A stretch of 40,566 nt of DNA from Flavobacterium sp. (lineage in GTDB: Bacteria; Bacteroidota; Bacteroidia; Flavobacteriales; Flavobacteriaceae). The notes under the pieces were generated by a model that saw nothing but the letters and a program-made list of their open reading frames with translations, was not told the DNA's origin and did no database searches. Shown here piece after piece: positions 16,595 through 23,411 of the stretch (positions within the stretch are counted from its first letter, which is position 1; every line of letters begins with the position of its first letter). Location of the stretch: assembly GCF_025352015.1 (NCBI RefSeq), contig NZ_JANXUG010000024.1, positions 1-40,566 on the forward strand, in the 5' to 3' direction. The position numbers and the translations under genes are program-made.

Positions 16595-17881
16595 ATGAAT
16601 ATATTTTGGTTTCGACGTGATTTGCGATTAGAGGATAATGTTGGCTTGTTTCACGCTTTACAAAGTGGTGAAGAAATACTGCCGATTTTTATATTTGATA
16701 AAAATATACTTTCTGAATTACCCAAAGACGATGCCCGAGTGGGCTTCATCCATAAACAATTAGAAAAAATTCAAGCCCAACTGCAGAAAATAGGGAAATC
16801 ATTGGCTGTTTTTTATGGAGAACCTCAAGAAATATTCAAAAAATTCCTTTCTGAAAACGATACCAAAACTGTGTATACAAACCACGATTATGAGCCTTAC
16901 GCGCGCAAGCGTGATTTGGAATTAAACCTTTTATTCAAAAAATATGAGGTCGCATTTAAAACAAGTAAGGATCAGGTTATTTTTGAAAAAAATGAAGTCG
17001 TTAAAGATGATGGAACGGCATATGTAGTGTACACTCCGTATTCGAATAAATGGAAAGAAAACTTAAAAAAGTCGCCATTTATACATTACAAATCAGAAGA
17101 ATTACTTTCGAATATAACGCATCACTCCTACCCTTTTTTGAGTTTGTTTGACATTGGTTTTGAAAATTCTGTAATCAAGGTTACTCCTTTTGATATTTCT
17201 ACTTCTTTGATAGACAATTATGAAGCTACTCGCAATTTTCCGTCATTGAATAAAACTTCATTTTTAGGAGTCTACCTGCGTTTTGGTGTCGTTTCTGTCC
17301 GAAAAATGGTTATAAAAGCATTGGAAAGTAACAATGAAACTTTTTTGAAAGAACTCATTTGGCGTGAGTTTTTTATGCAAATACTGTGGCACTTTCCACA
17401 TACGATTAATGCTAGTTTTAGATCTAAATATGACGCTATAGTTTGGGACAACAACGAAGTTATGTTTCAAAAATGGTGTGATGGTCAAACGGGTTATCCC
17501 TTTGTGGATGCGGGCATGCGCGAACTTAATGCTACTGGACACATGCACAACCGCGTGCGGATGATTGTGGCAAGTTTTTTATGCAAGCACTTATTAATAG
17601 ACTGGCGTTGGGGTGAAACTTATTTTGCCATCAAATTACTGGATTATGAACAATCCAGTAATGTTGGAAACTGGCAATGGGCGGCAGGAAGCGGCGTTGA
17701 TGCTGCGCCTTATTTTAGAATTTTTAATCCTACCGAACAAATAAAAAAGTTTGATAAAGAACTGGTTTACGTAAAAAAATGGATTCCCGAGTTTTCAACT
17801 GAAGCATATCCTGCGACGATTGTAGATCATAAAGAAGCACGAGAACGCTGTTTGAAGGTTTATAAAACGGCTGTTGGTTAA
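16595..17881 (+). CDS. deoxyribodipyrimidine photolyase / cryptochrome family
   Basis: 428-residue FAD blue-light enzyme; the type repairs cyclobutane pyrimidine dimers. An N-terminal antenna domain begins NIFWFRRDLRLEDN; the FAD domain contains ELIWREFFMQ, GYPFVDAGMRELNATGHMHN and DAAPYFRIFNP. The electron-transfer tryptophan triad can be placed by spacing from E. coli PhrB as Trp284, Trp337 (IDWRWG) and Trp360 (GNWQWA). The residue facing flavin N5 is Asn356, as in photolyases rather than plant cryptochromes. No C-terminal cryptochrome tail. Third gene of the SRPBCC-SDR cluster. Repair activity is likely but a signalling cryptochrome cannot be excluded. Confidence 0.92.
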   Translation: MNIFWFRRDLRLEDNVGLFHALQSGEEILPIFIFDKNILSELPKDDARVGFIHKQLEKIQAQLQKIGKSLAVFYGEPQEIFKKFLSENDTKTVYTNHDYEPYARKRDLELNLLFKKYEVAFKTSKDQVIFEKNEVVKDDGTAYVVYTPYSNKWKENLKKSPFIHYKSEELLSNITHHSYPFLSLFDIGFENSVIKVTPFDISTSLIDNYEATRNFPSLNKTSFLGVYLRFGVVSVRKMVIKALESNNETFLKELIWREFFMQILWHFPHTINASFRSKYDAIVWDNNEVMFQKWCDGQTGYPFVDAGMRELNATGHMHNRVRMIVASFLCKHLLIDWRWGETYFAIKLLDYEQSSNVGNWQWAAGSGVDAAPYFRIFNPTEQIKKFDKELVYVKKWIPEFSTEAYPATIVDHKEARERCLKVYKTAVG

Positions 17882-18141
17882 TTAAAATTCCTTATTTTTT
17901 CATAATTTTATTCGTTAAAATCTTTGATGACAATATCTGCTAGTAAGTAATCTCAAATTTTACCCGAGAAACCTAAAAAAAATTATCTTAATTTAATTGG
18001 ATATTTTGTTTAAAAAAAGGGGTTCAGCATACTTTGCAATTTACCATATACTTTTCGTACAAAAAAAATGTCCTTTTTATATTGTAAGATTTAATTTATG
18101 AATTGGGGCTGTTAAAATAACTATTGAATTCTCCTTTTGAA

Positions 18142-18861
18142 CTAATCGGGTTTTTTGAGCAAATATCTGATGACGGTTTCTGCGGCGTACAAGCCAAAAA
18201 GTGCGGGCATATAACTATTTGTTCCGTAAAAAGAGCGCTTGTAGTTGGTGCCATCGGTCATTTTTAGACTGCTTTCGTCCTGAATTTCAGATGAAAAAAC
18301 TACTTTTAGTTTGTCTATTTTATGTGCTTTTAAACGCTTTCTGATTGTTTTTGCCAAATGACATTGTGCGGTATTATTGATGTCTGCAATTTTTACTTTA
18401 GCTGCTTCTGTTTTTCCGCCGGCACCCATACTTGAAATAATTTTTACTCTTTTTCGTTTGCAGGCTATGATTAGATTTAGTTTGGGTGTGATACTATCGA
18501 TGCAATCTAAAACGTAATCAAACTTTTTGTCTACGATTTCAAAGGCTCTATCGGGGGTAAGAAATTCTTCGATGCGTATCAAATTTAAGTCTGGATTGAT
18601 GTCCAATAATCTGTCGCCAACAACCTGAACTTTTGGCATTCCCACTGTGGAGTGCAGCGCGGGTAATTGCCGGTTGATGTTTGTAATATCTACACTATCG
18701 CCATCTATAATAGTCATAGTTCCTACGCCAGCACGCGCTAAAAACTCGGCTGCAAAGGAGCCTACACCACCAAGCCCGACGACCATAACATGAGCATTTT
18801 GTAAATTTTGTAAGCCTTCTTCTTTAAATAAGAGTGCTGTTCTTTCTTGCCATTTTTTCAT
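18142..18861 (-). CDS. tcdA: tRNA threonylcarbamoyladenosine dehydratase
   Basis: E1-like (ThiF/MoeB superfamily) ATP-dependent enzyme that cyclises t6A37 of tRNAs to ct6A. 239 residues from ATG 18861 (MKKWQERTALLF), the start that matches the family; an ATG at 18894 would add MFIFATTTTPS. Features: ATP-binding GLGGVGS (29-35), IDGDSVDITNINRQ, DCIDSITPKLNLI, GAGGKTEAAKVKIADI, and YGTNSYMPALFGLYAAETVI near the end. It follows tatD on the same strand with a 66-base gap. Confidence 0.92.
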   Translation of the reverse strand: MKKWQERTALLFKEEGLQNLQNAHVMVVGLGGVGSFAAEFLARAGVGTMTIIDGDSVDITNINRQLPALHSTVGMPKVQVVGDRLLDINPDLNLIRIEEFLTPDRAFEIVDKKFDYVLDCIDSITPKLNLIIACKRKRVKIISSMGAGGKTEAAKVKIADINNTAQCHLAKTIRKRLKAHKIDKLKVVFSSEIQDESSLKMTDGTNYKRSFYGTNSYMPALFGLYAAETVIRYLLKKPD

Positions 18862-18927
18862 ACTGGGGGTTGTTGTGGTGGCAAAAATAAACAAAATGTT
18901 AGATTTTTGCTATTGGTTTTAAAGGGT

Positions 18928-19569
18928 TTAAAATAGTTTCTCCCAATTGGTCTTTATTTGATATTGCATTTCGGATAGTGTCATTTTTTTGATGTGTGCG
19001 GCCAAAAGATAAACATCTTGTAGTGTTTCTGTAATCGTATCGGTTTCTAGAAAAAATCTGTCGTTGGGAACTGTTTTAAAAACATCTTCTACTTGTGGAT
19101 TGCGCAGCAGGTATTTTCCAAAAGAGAGATAAAAATTGCTATCGATCAATTTTTGGGCTAGTTGCTCGCTTTTTGAAAAACCATGAATAATGATGGGAAC
19201 ACTTATTTTCAATCGATTTTTGATAATTATGAGTTCATCAAAGGCGGCAACGAGATGCAGGATTAACGGTTTTTGAAACTGTTCTGCAAGGGCAATTTGT
19301 TTTTCGAAGACGGCTATTTGCAAATCCATAGGCACAACGCTGCGTTTGTCTAATCCGCATTCTCCAACTGCTAAACAGGATGTTGAAGATAATTTTGAGG
19401 TTATTGTTTGTAAATCGGACTCAAGGCGGTCTTTGTTGATGTGCCAAGGATGAATTCCTATCGAATACTTGGGAATACTGGCATCGAACTCCCAAGGATA
19501 TTGATTGACCATCTCTGTGATGGCGGGATTGCTGGTAAATGTGTGGGTATGGAGGTTGAAAAAATTCAT
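18928..19569 (-). CDS. TatD-family metal-dependent hydrolase
   Basis: 213 residues, shorter than classic TatD (about 260) but with the metal ligands: HTHTF (His7, His9), GIHPWH, GECGLD, LHLVAAFDE, HGFS and ETDT. The family comprises DNases with 3'-5' exonuclease activity and related hydrolases. The compact form is common in Bacteroidetes. The minus-strand upstream sequence TATTTTTA-CAA-ATG is one base off a TAnnTTTG box close to the start. Probably co-transcribed with tcdA. Confidence 0.88.
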   Translation of the reverse strand: MNFFNLHTHTFTSNPAITEMVNQYPWEFDASIPKYSIGIHPWHINKDRLESDLQTITSKLSSTSCLAVGECGLDKRSVVPMDLQIAVFEKQIALAEQFQKPLILHLVAAFDELIIIKNRLKISVPIIIHGFSKSEQLAQKLIDSNFYLSFGKYLLRNPQVEDVFKTVPNDRFFLETDTITETLQDVYLLAAHIKKMTLSEMQYQIKTNWEKLF

Positions 19570-19630
19570 TTGTAAAAATAAGACAGATTTTAAATATTAC
19601 GACAAATTTTGTGGAATTAATATAGGTTTT

Positions 19631-19740
19631 TAGCCCAGATAGCAATGGAAATCCTTTTTAGTGCTTTGGTAAAAACATCTTTACTGCTGTAGATGTGGTA
19701 AAGCACTAAGAAGATTGTAATGGATAGCTGGAAATAGCTT
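19631..19740 (+). repeat. structured intergenic repeat, copy A
   Basis: About 110 bases in the divergent gap between tatD and the MFS gene. It shares a layout and flanks with copy B at 28135: AGATAGCAATGGAAATCC, then a stem CTTTTTAGTGCTTT (19654-19667) pairing with AAAGCACTAAGAAG (19700-19713, one G-U), an inner stem ACATCT/AGATGT (19675-19680, 19691-19696), then ATTGTAATGGATAGC. Stem bases differ from copy B but pairing is kept. I believe such elements are frequent between genes in Flavobacterium; function unknown. Confidence 0.7.
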
Positions 19741-19752
19741 CAAAAAACAATG

Positions 19753-19760
19753 TAAATTTG
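19753..19760 (+). promoter_or_regulatory. TAnnTTTG -7 box before the MFS gene
   Basis: TAAATTTG, 19 bases before ATG 19780 and just after repeat copy A. No clear -33 element. Confidence 0.4.
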
Positions 19761-19779
19761 CTTAATCAATTATTGAGCA

Positions 19780-21003
19780 ATGCTTCAAACTGCTTTTCGA
19801 CGTTACATCAACAACTTTAGAGGATTTTCGAGAGAAATTTGGATTCTTACGCTTGTCACTTTTATAAATCGTGCAGGTACGATGGTGTTGCCTTTTCTTT
19901 CGAAATATTTGAAAGAGGATTTGCATTTTTCGTATAGCCAAGTGGGTTGGATTATGGTTTGTTTTGGTAGTGGTTCTATCATTGGTTCTTGGCTGGGCGG
20001 CAAACTGTCGGACAAAATTGGTTTTTACAGAATCATGATTTTTAGTTTGTTCACTACGGGTATACTTTTGTTTTTTGTACAATTGATTACCACATTCGTT
20101 GGATTGTGTGTAGGAATGTTTGTTCTGATGGTTATTGCGGATATGTTTCGTCCTGCTATGTTTGTATCGCTTGGAGCGTACGCTAAAGCCGAAAATAGAA
20201 CGCGTGCTTTAACGCTAGTCCGATTGGCTATAAATCTGGGTTTTGCGGCTGGTCCTGCTTTGGGTGGCTTTATTATAATGAGTATTGGTTATGGAGGATT
20301 ATTTTGGGTAGACGGAGGCACGTGCATTGGTGCTATTGTTATCTTTTGGATCTTGGTAAAAGAGAAAAAGAAGTCTAAATTTATTGACAAACAAAATCCT
20401 GATAATGTCTTGACACACTCGGTTTTTAAAGACAAACCTTTTTGGATATTTCTTTTTGGATGCTTGGTTACTGGTATATTATTTTTTCAGGTGTTTACTA
20501 CTATTCCGCTGTATCACAAAGAGCAATTTAATTTAACAGAGCTTCAAACCGGATTATTACTAACGATGAATGGCTTGCTTATTTTTTTTCTAGAAATGCC
20601 GCTGGTGAGTTATGTTGAGCATCACAAAATAAGCAAAATCAAGGTGGTTGCCGCTGGAAGTATGCTGATGGGTATTAGTTTATTTTTGTTGTTATTTAAT
20701 ACTTGGGCTGGAATACTAATTATTATGATGGTGTTCATGACTTTTGGTGAAATGTTTGCTTTTCCATTTTCAAACTCGGTGGCATTAAGTCGAGCTCCCA
20801 AAGGTCATGAAGGGCGATACATGGCTATTTATACGATGAGTTTTAGTTTGGCGCACATTTTAAGCGCTAAAGTAGGTATGGAAATTATAGCTTATTATGG
20901 GTATCAAATGAACTGGTTTTTTATGGGAATGCTAGGTATACTGGGAATGTTTTCGGGCATTTGGGTTTTTCGTTTGGTTCGAAAGGAAAATAAAGTAGCG
21001 TGA
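19780..21003 (+). CDS. MFS transporter
   Basis: 407-residue inner-membrane carrier with about 12 membrane segments. The motif-A loop GGKLSDKIGFYR follows helix 2, and LVRLAINLGFAAGPALGGF is the helix-5 motif typical of drug:proton antiporters. A charged loop (KEKKKSKFIDKQNPDN) separates the halves. The likely role is proton-driven efflux of a small molecule; the substrate cannot be assigned. It stands alone downstream of structured repeat A. Confidence 0.9.
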   Translation: MLQTAFRRYINNFRGFSREIWILTLVTFINRAGTMVLPFLSKYLKEDLHFSYSQVGWIMVCFGSGSIIGSWLGGKLSDKIGFYRIMIFSLFTTGILLFFVQLITTFVGLCVGMFVLMVIADMFRPAMFVSLGAYAKAENRTRALTLVRLAINLGFAAGPALGGFIIMSIGYGGLFWVDGGTCIGAIVIFWILVKEKKKSKFIDKQNPDNVLTHSVFKDKPFWIFLFGCLVTGILFFQVFTTIPLYHKEQFNLTELQTGLLLTMNGLLIFFLEMPLVSYVEHHKISKIKVVAAGSMLMGISLFLLLFNTWAGILIIMMVFMTFGEMFAFPFSNSVALSRAPKGHEGRYMAIYTMSFSLAHILSAKVGMEIIAYYGYQMNWFFMGMLGILGMFSGIWVFRLVRKENKVA

Positions 21004-21103
21004 TCAATGCTGAAAATTTGTTTACAAATTATAACGTACGAAGCCTTTAAACTAGAAGTAATAATTAAAATTGGAAACACGAAAATTACCTAAATCTTAA
21101 ACG

Positions 21104-21259
21104 ATGTATAAACTATTAGCCAAAGTAAACAAAGTTTTATTACCAAGTTTCACGAAGCAGCAATTGGATTTGGAGCAAGCCAAAAAATGGCAAAAAGCAC
21201 TCCTTGCGTGGCGGTATTATGTTACCGCGAGAGCTTTGAGTATCTCAAAAAAAATTTAA
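21104..21259 (+). CDS. small conserved basic protein, 51 aa
   Basis: Short frame MYKLLAKVNKVLLPSF... ending ARALSISKKI, 51 residues with 13 Lys/Arg and several aromatic residues (WQKALLAWRYYV). I recall near-identical proteins just before tRNA genes or alone in Flavobacteriaceae, sometimes labelled SsrA-binding protein, a label not supported by its size (SmpB is about 150 residues). No signal peptide. Function unknown; it lies 51 bases before tRNA-Arg. Confidence 0.65.
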   Translation: MYKLLAKVNKVLLPSFTKQQLDLEQAKKWQKALLAWRYYVTARALSISKKI

Positions 21260-21266
21260 CTATTCA

Positions 21267-21297
21267 TTTGCGAATTTAATAGTATTAGCTATATTTG
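21267..21297 (+). promoter_or_regulatory. tRNA-Arg promoter
   Basis: TTTG (21267-21270), 19 nt, TATATTTG (21290-21297): a full match to the Bacteroidetes consensus, 13 bases before the tRNA. Confidence 0.8.
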
Positions 21298-21310
21298 CAC
21301 TCACAAAAAA

Positions 21311-21384
21311 GGCCACGTGGCGCAACTGAATAGCGCACTTGATTACGGCTCAAGAGGTTGCTGGTTTGAATCCAGCCGCGGTCA
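21311..21384 (+). tRNA. tRNA-Arg (anticodon ACG)
   Basis: 74 bases fold as a cloverleaf: acceptor GGCCACG/CGCGGTC, D-stem GCGC/GCGC, anticodon stem CTTGA/TCAAG with loop TTACGGC (anticodon ACG), T-stem GCTGG/CCAGC, discriminator A. No CCA encoded. ACG, edited to ICG, usually reads CGU, CGC and CGA. Oddities: an A5-C68 mismatch and G2-U71 wobble in the acceptor stem, and A19 with U56 where G19-C56 is normal. A promoter precedes it, so it looks functional. Its 3' end serves as the edge of an island. Confidence 0.93.
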
Positions 21385-21393
21385 CTAAATAAA
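21369..21393 (+). repeat. left attachment-like direct repeat (tRNA 3' end)
   Basis: The last 16 bases of tRNA-Arg and 9 following bases. 23 of 25 positions equal those at 26555-26579; the differences are C21376/A26562 and T21386/C26572. Confidence 0.65.
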
Positions 21394-21433
21394 TCCTTAA
21401 ATATACTTTTAATCAGTAGTTTAAGGATTTATT
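21388..21433 (+). terminator. hairpin after tRNA-Arg
   Basis: A perfect 14-base stem AATAAATCCTTAAA (21388-21401) and TTTAAGGATTTATT (21420-21433) with an 18-base loop, overlapping the attachment-like repeat. Position suggests a tRNA terminator; the U-run is weak. Confidence 0.45.
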
Positions 21434-21508
21434 AATTTAATATTTGTACGATTTTTGTATTGCTAATATTAAAAACGTTGTTTTTTTGTCAATAATTATG
21501 TTTCATTT

Positions 21509-21648
21509 TTACTTTATAAACCACCAAAGTAACAACGCTAAAATGCCTACTCTAGCAATTAAATCATAAACAGAAAATTTTAACTCAAATTCGTAATGAT
21601 ATTCACTATCGTAATAGTTTTGAAAAACTTAATTATTGCTTTTGTCAT
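21509..21648 (-). pseudogene. small membrane-protein frame after higA1, one-base frameshift
   Basis: An ATG at 21648, 18 bases after the higA1 stop, begins MTKAIIKFF. One base added in the TTTTT run near 21626 would continue it as QNYYDSEYHYEFELKFSVYD and then a hydrophobic helix (ARVGILALLLWWFIK) to a stop at 21509, 46 residues in all. As it stands the ATG frame ends after 22 codons. The acidic-aromatic stretch plus helix looks protein-like, but chance is possible. Confidence 0.4.
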
Positions 21649-21666
21649 AAGTTTGAAATGGTCTTA

Positions 21667-22026
21667 TTAAATACCTAAAACAATCATTGGGTCAATGTCT
21701 AATTTTTGGCTTATATCTCTTGCTGTTTTTAAAGGTGGTTCACTTTTGCCGGTTAGATACTCGCTAACTCTTGACGTGCTAACTCCTAATAGTTCCGAAA
21801 GTCGTTTTTGGTTTAAACCTCGCTCATACATTCTTAACTTCATTGTTTCAACAAGCGTAGGTTTTTTTATTGGGTAATGATTTTCTTCAAAATTTGCCAC
21901 AAGTTCAGATAGTATATTTAGCTCAATATATCCTTGTGCATCTTGGTTTTCGATATTTTCAGAGTTTTGTATAAGAATTTCAATTCGTTCTACAATTGCG
22001 TTGTATTCTTTTTCTGTTTGTATCAT
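21667..22026 (-). CDS. higA: HigA-family antitoxin, module 1
   Basis: 119-residue antitoxin. The N-terminal half (IQTEKEYNAIVERIEILIQN, NILSELVANFEENHYPI) is the toxin-facing part of this HigA type; residues about 60-118 are a helix-turn-helix of XRE type (LNQKRLSELLGVSTSRVSEYLTGK) that should bind its own promoter. It starts 2 bases after the higB1 stop; toxin-first order is typical of HigBA. Expected to neutralise HigB1 and repress the operon. Confidence 0.9.
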   Translation of the reverse strand: MIQTEKEYNAIVERIEILIQNSENIENQDAQGYIELNILSELVANFEENHYPIKKPTLVETMKLRMYERGLNQKRLSELLGVSTSRVSEYLTGKSEPPLKTARDISQKLDIDPMIVLGI

Positions 22027-22028
22027 AG

Positions 22029-22325
22029 CTAAATGTTTTTAATGTCTTTTATTTTTTCGTATTCCGAGTGTGTTCCAAGAAACCGTATGTACACTTTTTT
22101 TGCGTTAAATGAAATGATAGCAACTAATCTATAAATATTGCCTTTTATGTTAAAAAAAAAACGATGGTTACCAACAAAATCAACGGTATTAAAATCGTTT
22201 CTAATATCGTTTAACGAGTTCCATTCTTTTGATGTTACTGTATAGTACTTAAGACTTAAAGGGCTTTCAGCATCATTATATTTTTCTGAAAACTCTTTTA
22301 TTCTTTTGAAACTAACTATTCGCAT
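22029..22325 (-). CDS. higB: HigB-family mRNA interferase toxin, module 1
   Basis: 98-residue RelE-fold toxin of the HigB_toxin type, which cleaves mRNA on the ribosome. The family core NHRFFFNIKGNIYRLVAIIS and YIRFLGTHSEYEKI is intact. First gene of its operon, with a promoter (TTTG-N18-TATTTTTG) ending 15 bases before the ATG. It is clearly diverged from the second HigB in the island, so the two pairs are probably insulated from each other; that is inference. Confidence 0.9.
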   Translation of the reverse strand: MRIVSFKRIKEFSEKYNDAESPLSLKYYTVTSKEWNSLNDIRNDFNTVDFVGNHRFFFNIKGNIYRLVAIISFNAKKVYIRFLGTHSEYEKIKDIKNI

Positions 22326-22340
22326 ACTTATTTATTTACA

Positions 22341-22370
22341 CAAAAATATTACTAATTATTGAAAAACAAA
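22341..22370 (-). promoter_or_regulatory. promoter of higBA module 1
   Basis: Minus strand TTTG (22367-22370), 18 nt, TATTTTTG (22341-22348). Full -7 match in front of higB1. Confidence 0.6.
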
Positions 22371-22415
22371 ATATAATTACAAAAAACAAAACAATTTACA
22401 TTTTTAGCTTTCTCT

Positions 22416-22568
22416 CTATTTAAAAAACAGTTTCCAAATACTCGAACCAATTTTTCGTTGCATACCGTTTTTGGTGGTTGGTATGCCTGTTGTTCTTGCA
22501 AATCGTTGTTTTGCTTGTGTTATACCTAACAATCTATTTAATGAAAATGAAAATCCAAATTTGCCCAT
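22416..22568 (-). CDS. small basic protein (50 aa) downstream of higA2
   Basis: An ATG at 22568, 11 bases after the higA2 stop, opens a 50-residue frame: MGKFGFSFSLNRLLGITQAK, then QRFARTTGIPTTKNGMQRKI and a short end (GSSIWKLFFK). Strongly basic, no acidic residue. I recall similar short proteins (FSFSWKRALGI... GIPLTRSGRQRK) in Bacteroidetes mobile regions, so it is probably a real gene. Its place suggests a third member of the toxin-antitoxin operon, perhaps a nucleic-acid-binding accessory. No function is established to my knowledge. Confidence 0.65.
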   Translation of the reverse strand: MGKFGFSFSLNRLLGITQAKQRFARTTGIPTTKNGMQRKIGSSIWKLFFK

Positions 22569-22579
22569 AACTATTTTCT

Positions 22580-22936
22580 TTAAGCACTATGCAAAAATGC
22601 TTCGGCTGGAATACCAAAATAATTTTTAAGTTTTTGAGCCATTTTTAAAGTAATTTCACGTTTGCCCGATAATATTGCAGAAACGTGTCCTTTGCTTCCT
22701 ATGATTGGTTCTAAATCTTTATTTTTCATACCCATTTCTTGCATTTTAATTTTGATAACTTCCAAAACATCAAGTTCAGGCATAGGGTAATGTCTATCGT
22801 CATAATCTTTAACTAAAATAGTCAACAAGTCCAATTCATCAAATTCGGGTGTATTGGGTTCAGCGTGGAAAATTTCCATAAGTCGCAAAGATGCTTTGTT
22901 ATAATCTTCTTCGGTTTTTAATACTTTCCAGTTCAT
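22580..22936 (-). CDS. higA: HigA-family antitoxin, module 2
   Basis: 118 residues with the same plan as the first: a toxin-binding N-terminal half (LKTEEDYNKASLRLMEIFHA, DLLTILVKDYDDRHYPM) and a C-terminal XRE-type helix-turn-helix (MKNKDLEPIIGSKGHVSAIL, then SGKREITLKMAQKL). It begins 3 bases after higB2. The HTH recognition helix differs from HigA1, so the operator should differ. A small basic gene follows 11 bases later. Confidence 0.9.
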   Translation of the reverse strand: MNWKVLKTEEDYNKASLRLMEIFHAEPNTPEFDELDLLTILVKDYDDRHYPMPELDVLEVIKIKMQEMGMKNKDLEPIIGSKGHVSAILSGKREITLKMAQKLKNYFGIPAEAFLHSA

Positions 22937-22939
22937 AAT

Positions 22940-23269
22940 TTATTTTTTTATAAAATTGAGTATATTGGTATCAAAAGCAATTGTTTCAACATTGATTCTA
23001 TCATATTCTTTATGCGTTCCAAACCATATTAAATAACACGTTTGTTGTAGAAAGTTAATTGAAACAACTAATCTAAAATCGTTACCTTTAATATTAAATA
23101 CAACTCTGTTGTTATTTACAATACTTGCATTTCCATAAACTTTTTTTAGTTCGTTGAAATTGCTAAAAGCCAATTCTGAAAACTCATTGTGCCAAATGTT
23201 TATTTGCTTTTCTGCAATTGGATATTTGTCTATGTAATAATGTAATGTTTTCTTAACAAGGACTTTCAT
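22940..23269 (-). CDS. higB: HigB-family mRNA interferase toxin, module 2
   Basis: 109-residue HigB_toxin-type protein. Core: NNRVVFNIKGNDFRLVVSIN and YLIWFGTHKEYDRIN; N-terminus LHYYIDKYPIAEKQINIWHN. Likely ribosome-dependent RNase. The promoter box TATCTTTG ends four bases before the ATG, so the mRNA is predicted to be leaderless, which could matter for toxin dosage. Confidence 0.9.
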   Translation of the reverse strand: MKVLVKKTLHYYIDKYPIAEKQINIWHNEFSELAFSNFNELKKVYGNASIVNNNRVVFNIKGNDFRLVVSINFLQQTCYLIWFGTHKEYDRINVETIAFDTNILNFIKK

Positions 23270-23273
23270 TTGT

Positions 23274-23304
23274 CAAAGATAAAATAAAGTTTTCAATTTG
23301 CAAA
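23274..23304 (-). promoter_or_regulatory. promoter of higBA module 2
   Basis: Minus strand TTTG (23301-23304), 19 nt, TATCTTTG (23274-23281), then ACAA-ATG. Full consensus match with ideal spacing. Confidence 0.75.
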
Positions 23305-23411
23305 CTTTAGTGTAATATTATTAACTTTTTTCAACTATTTCAATCTACTCACGCTTTTTTATTATTTTTTTGGTGTTCGTGAATAAAAATCGTTACACAT
23401 CATTTTTAAAA

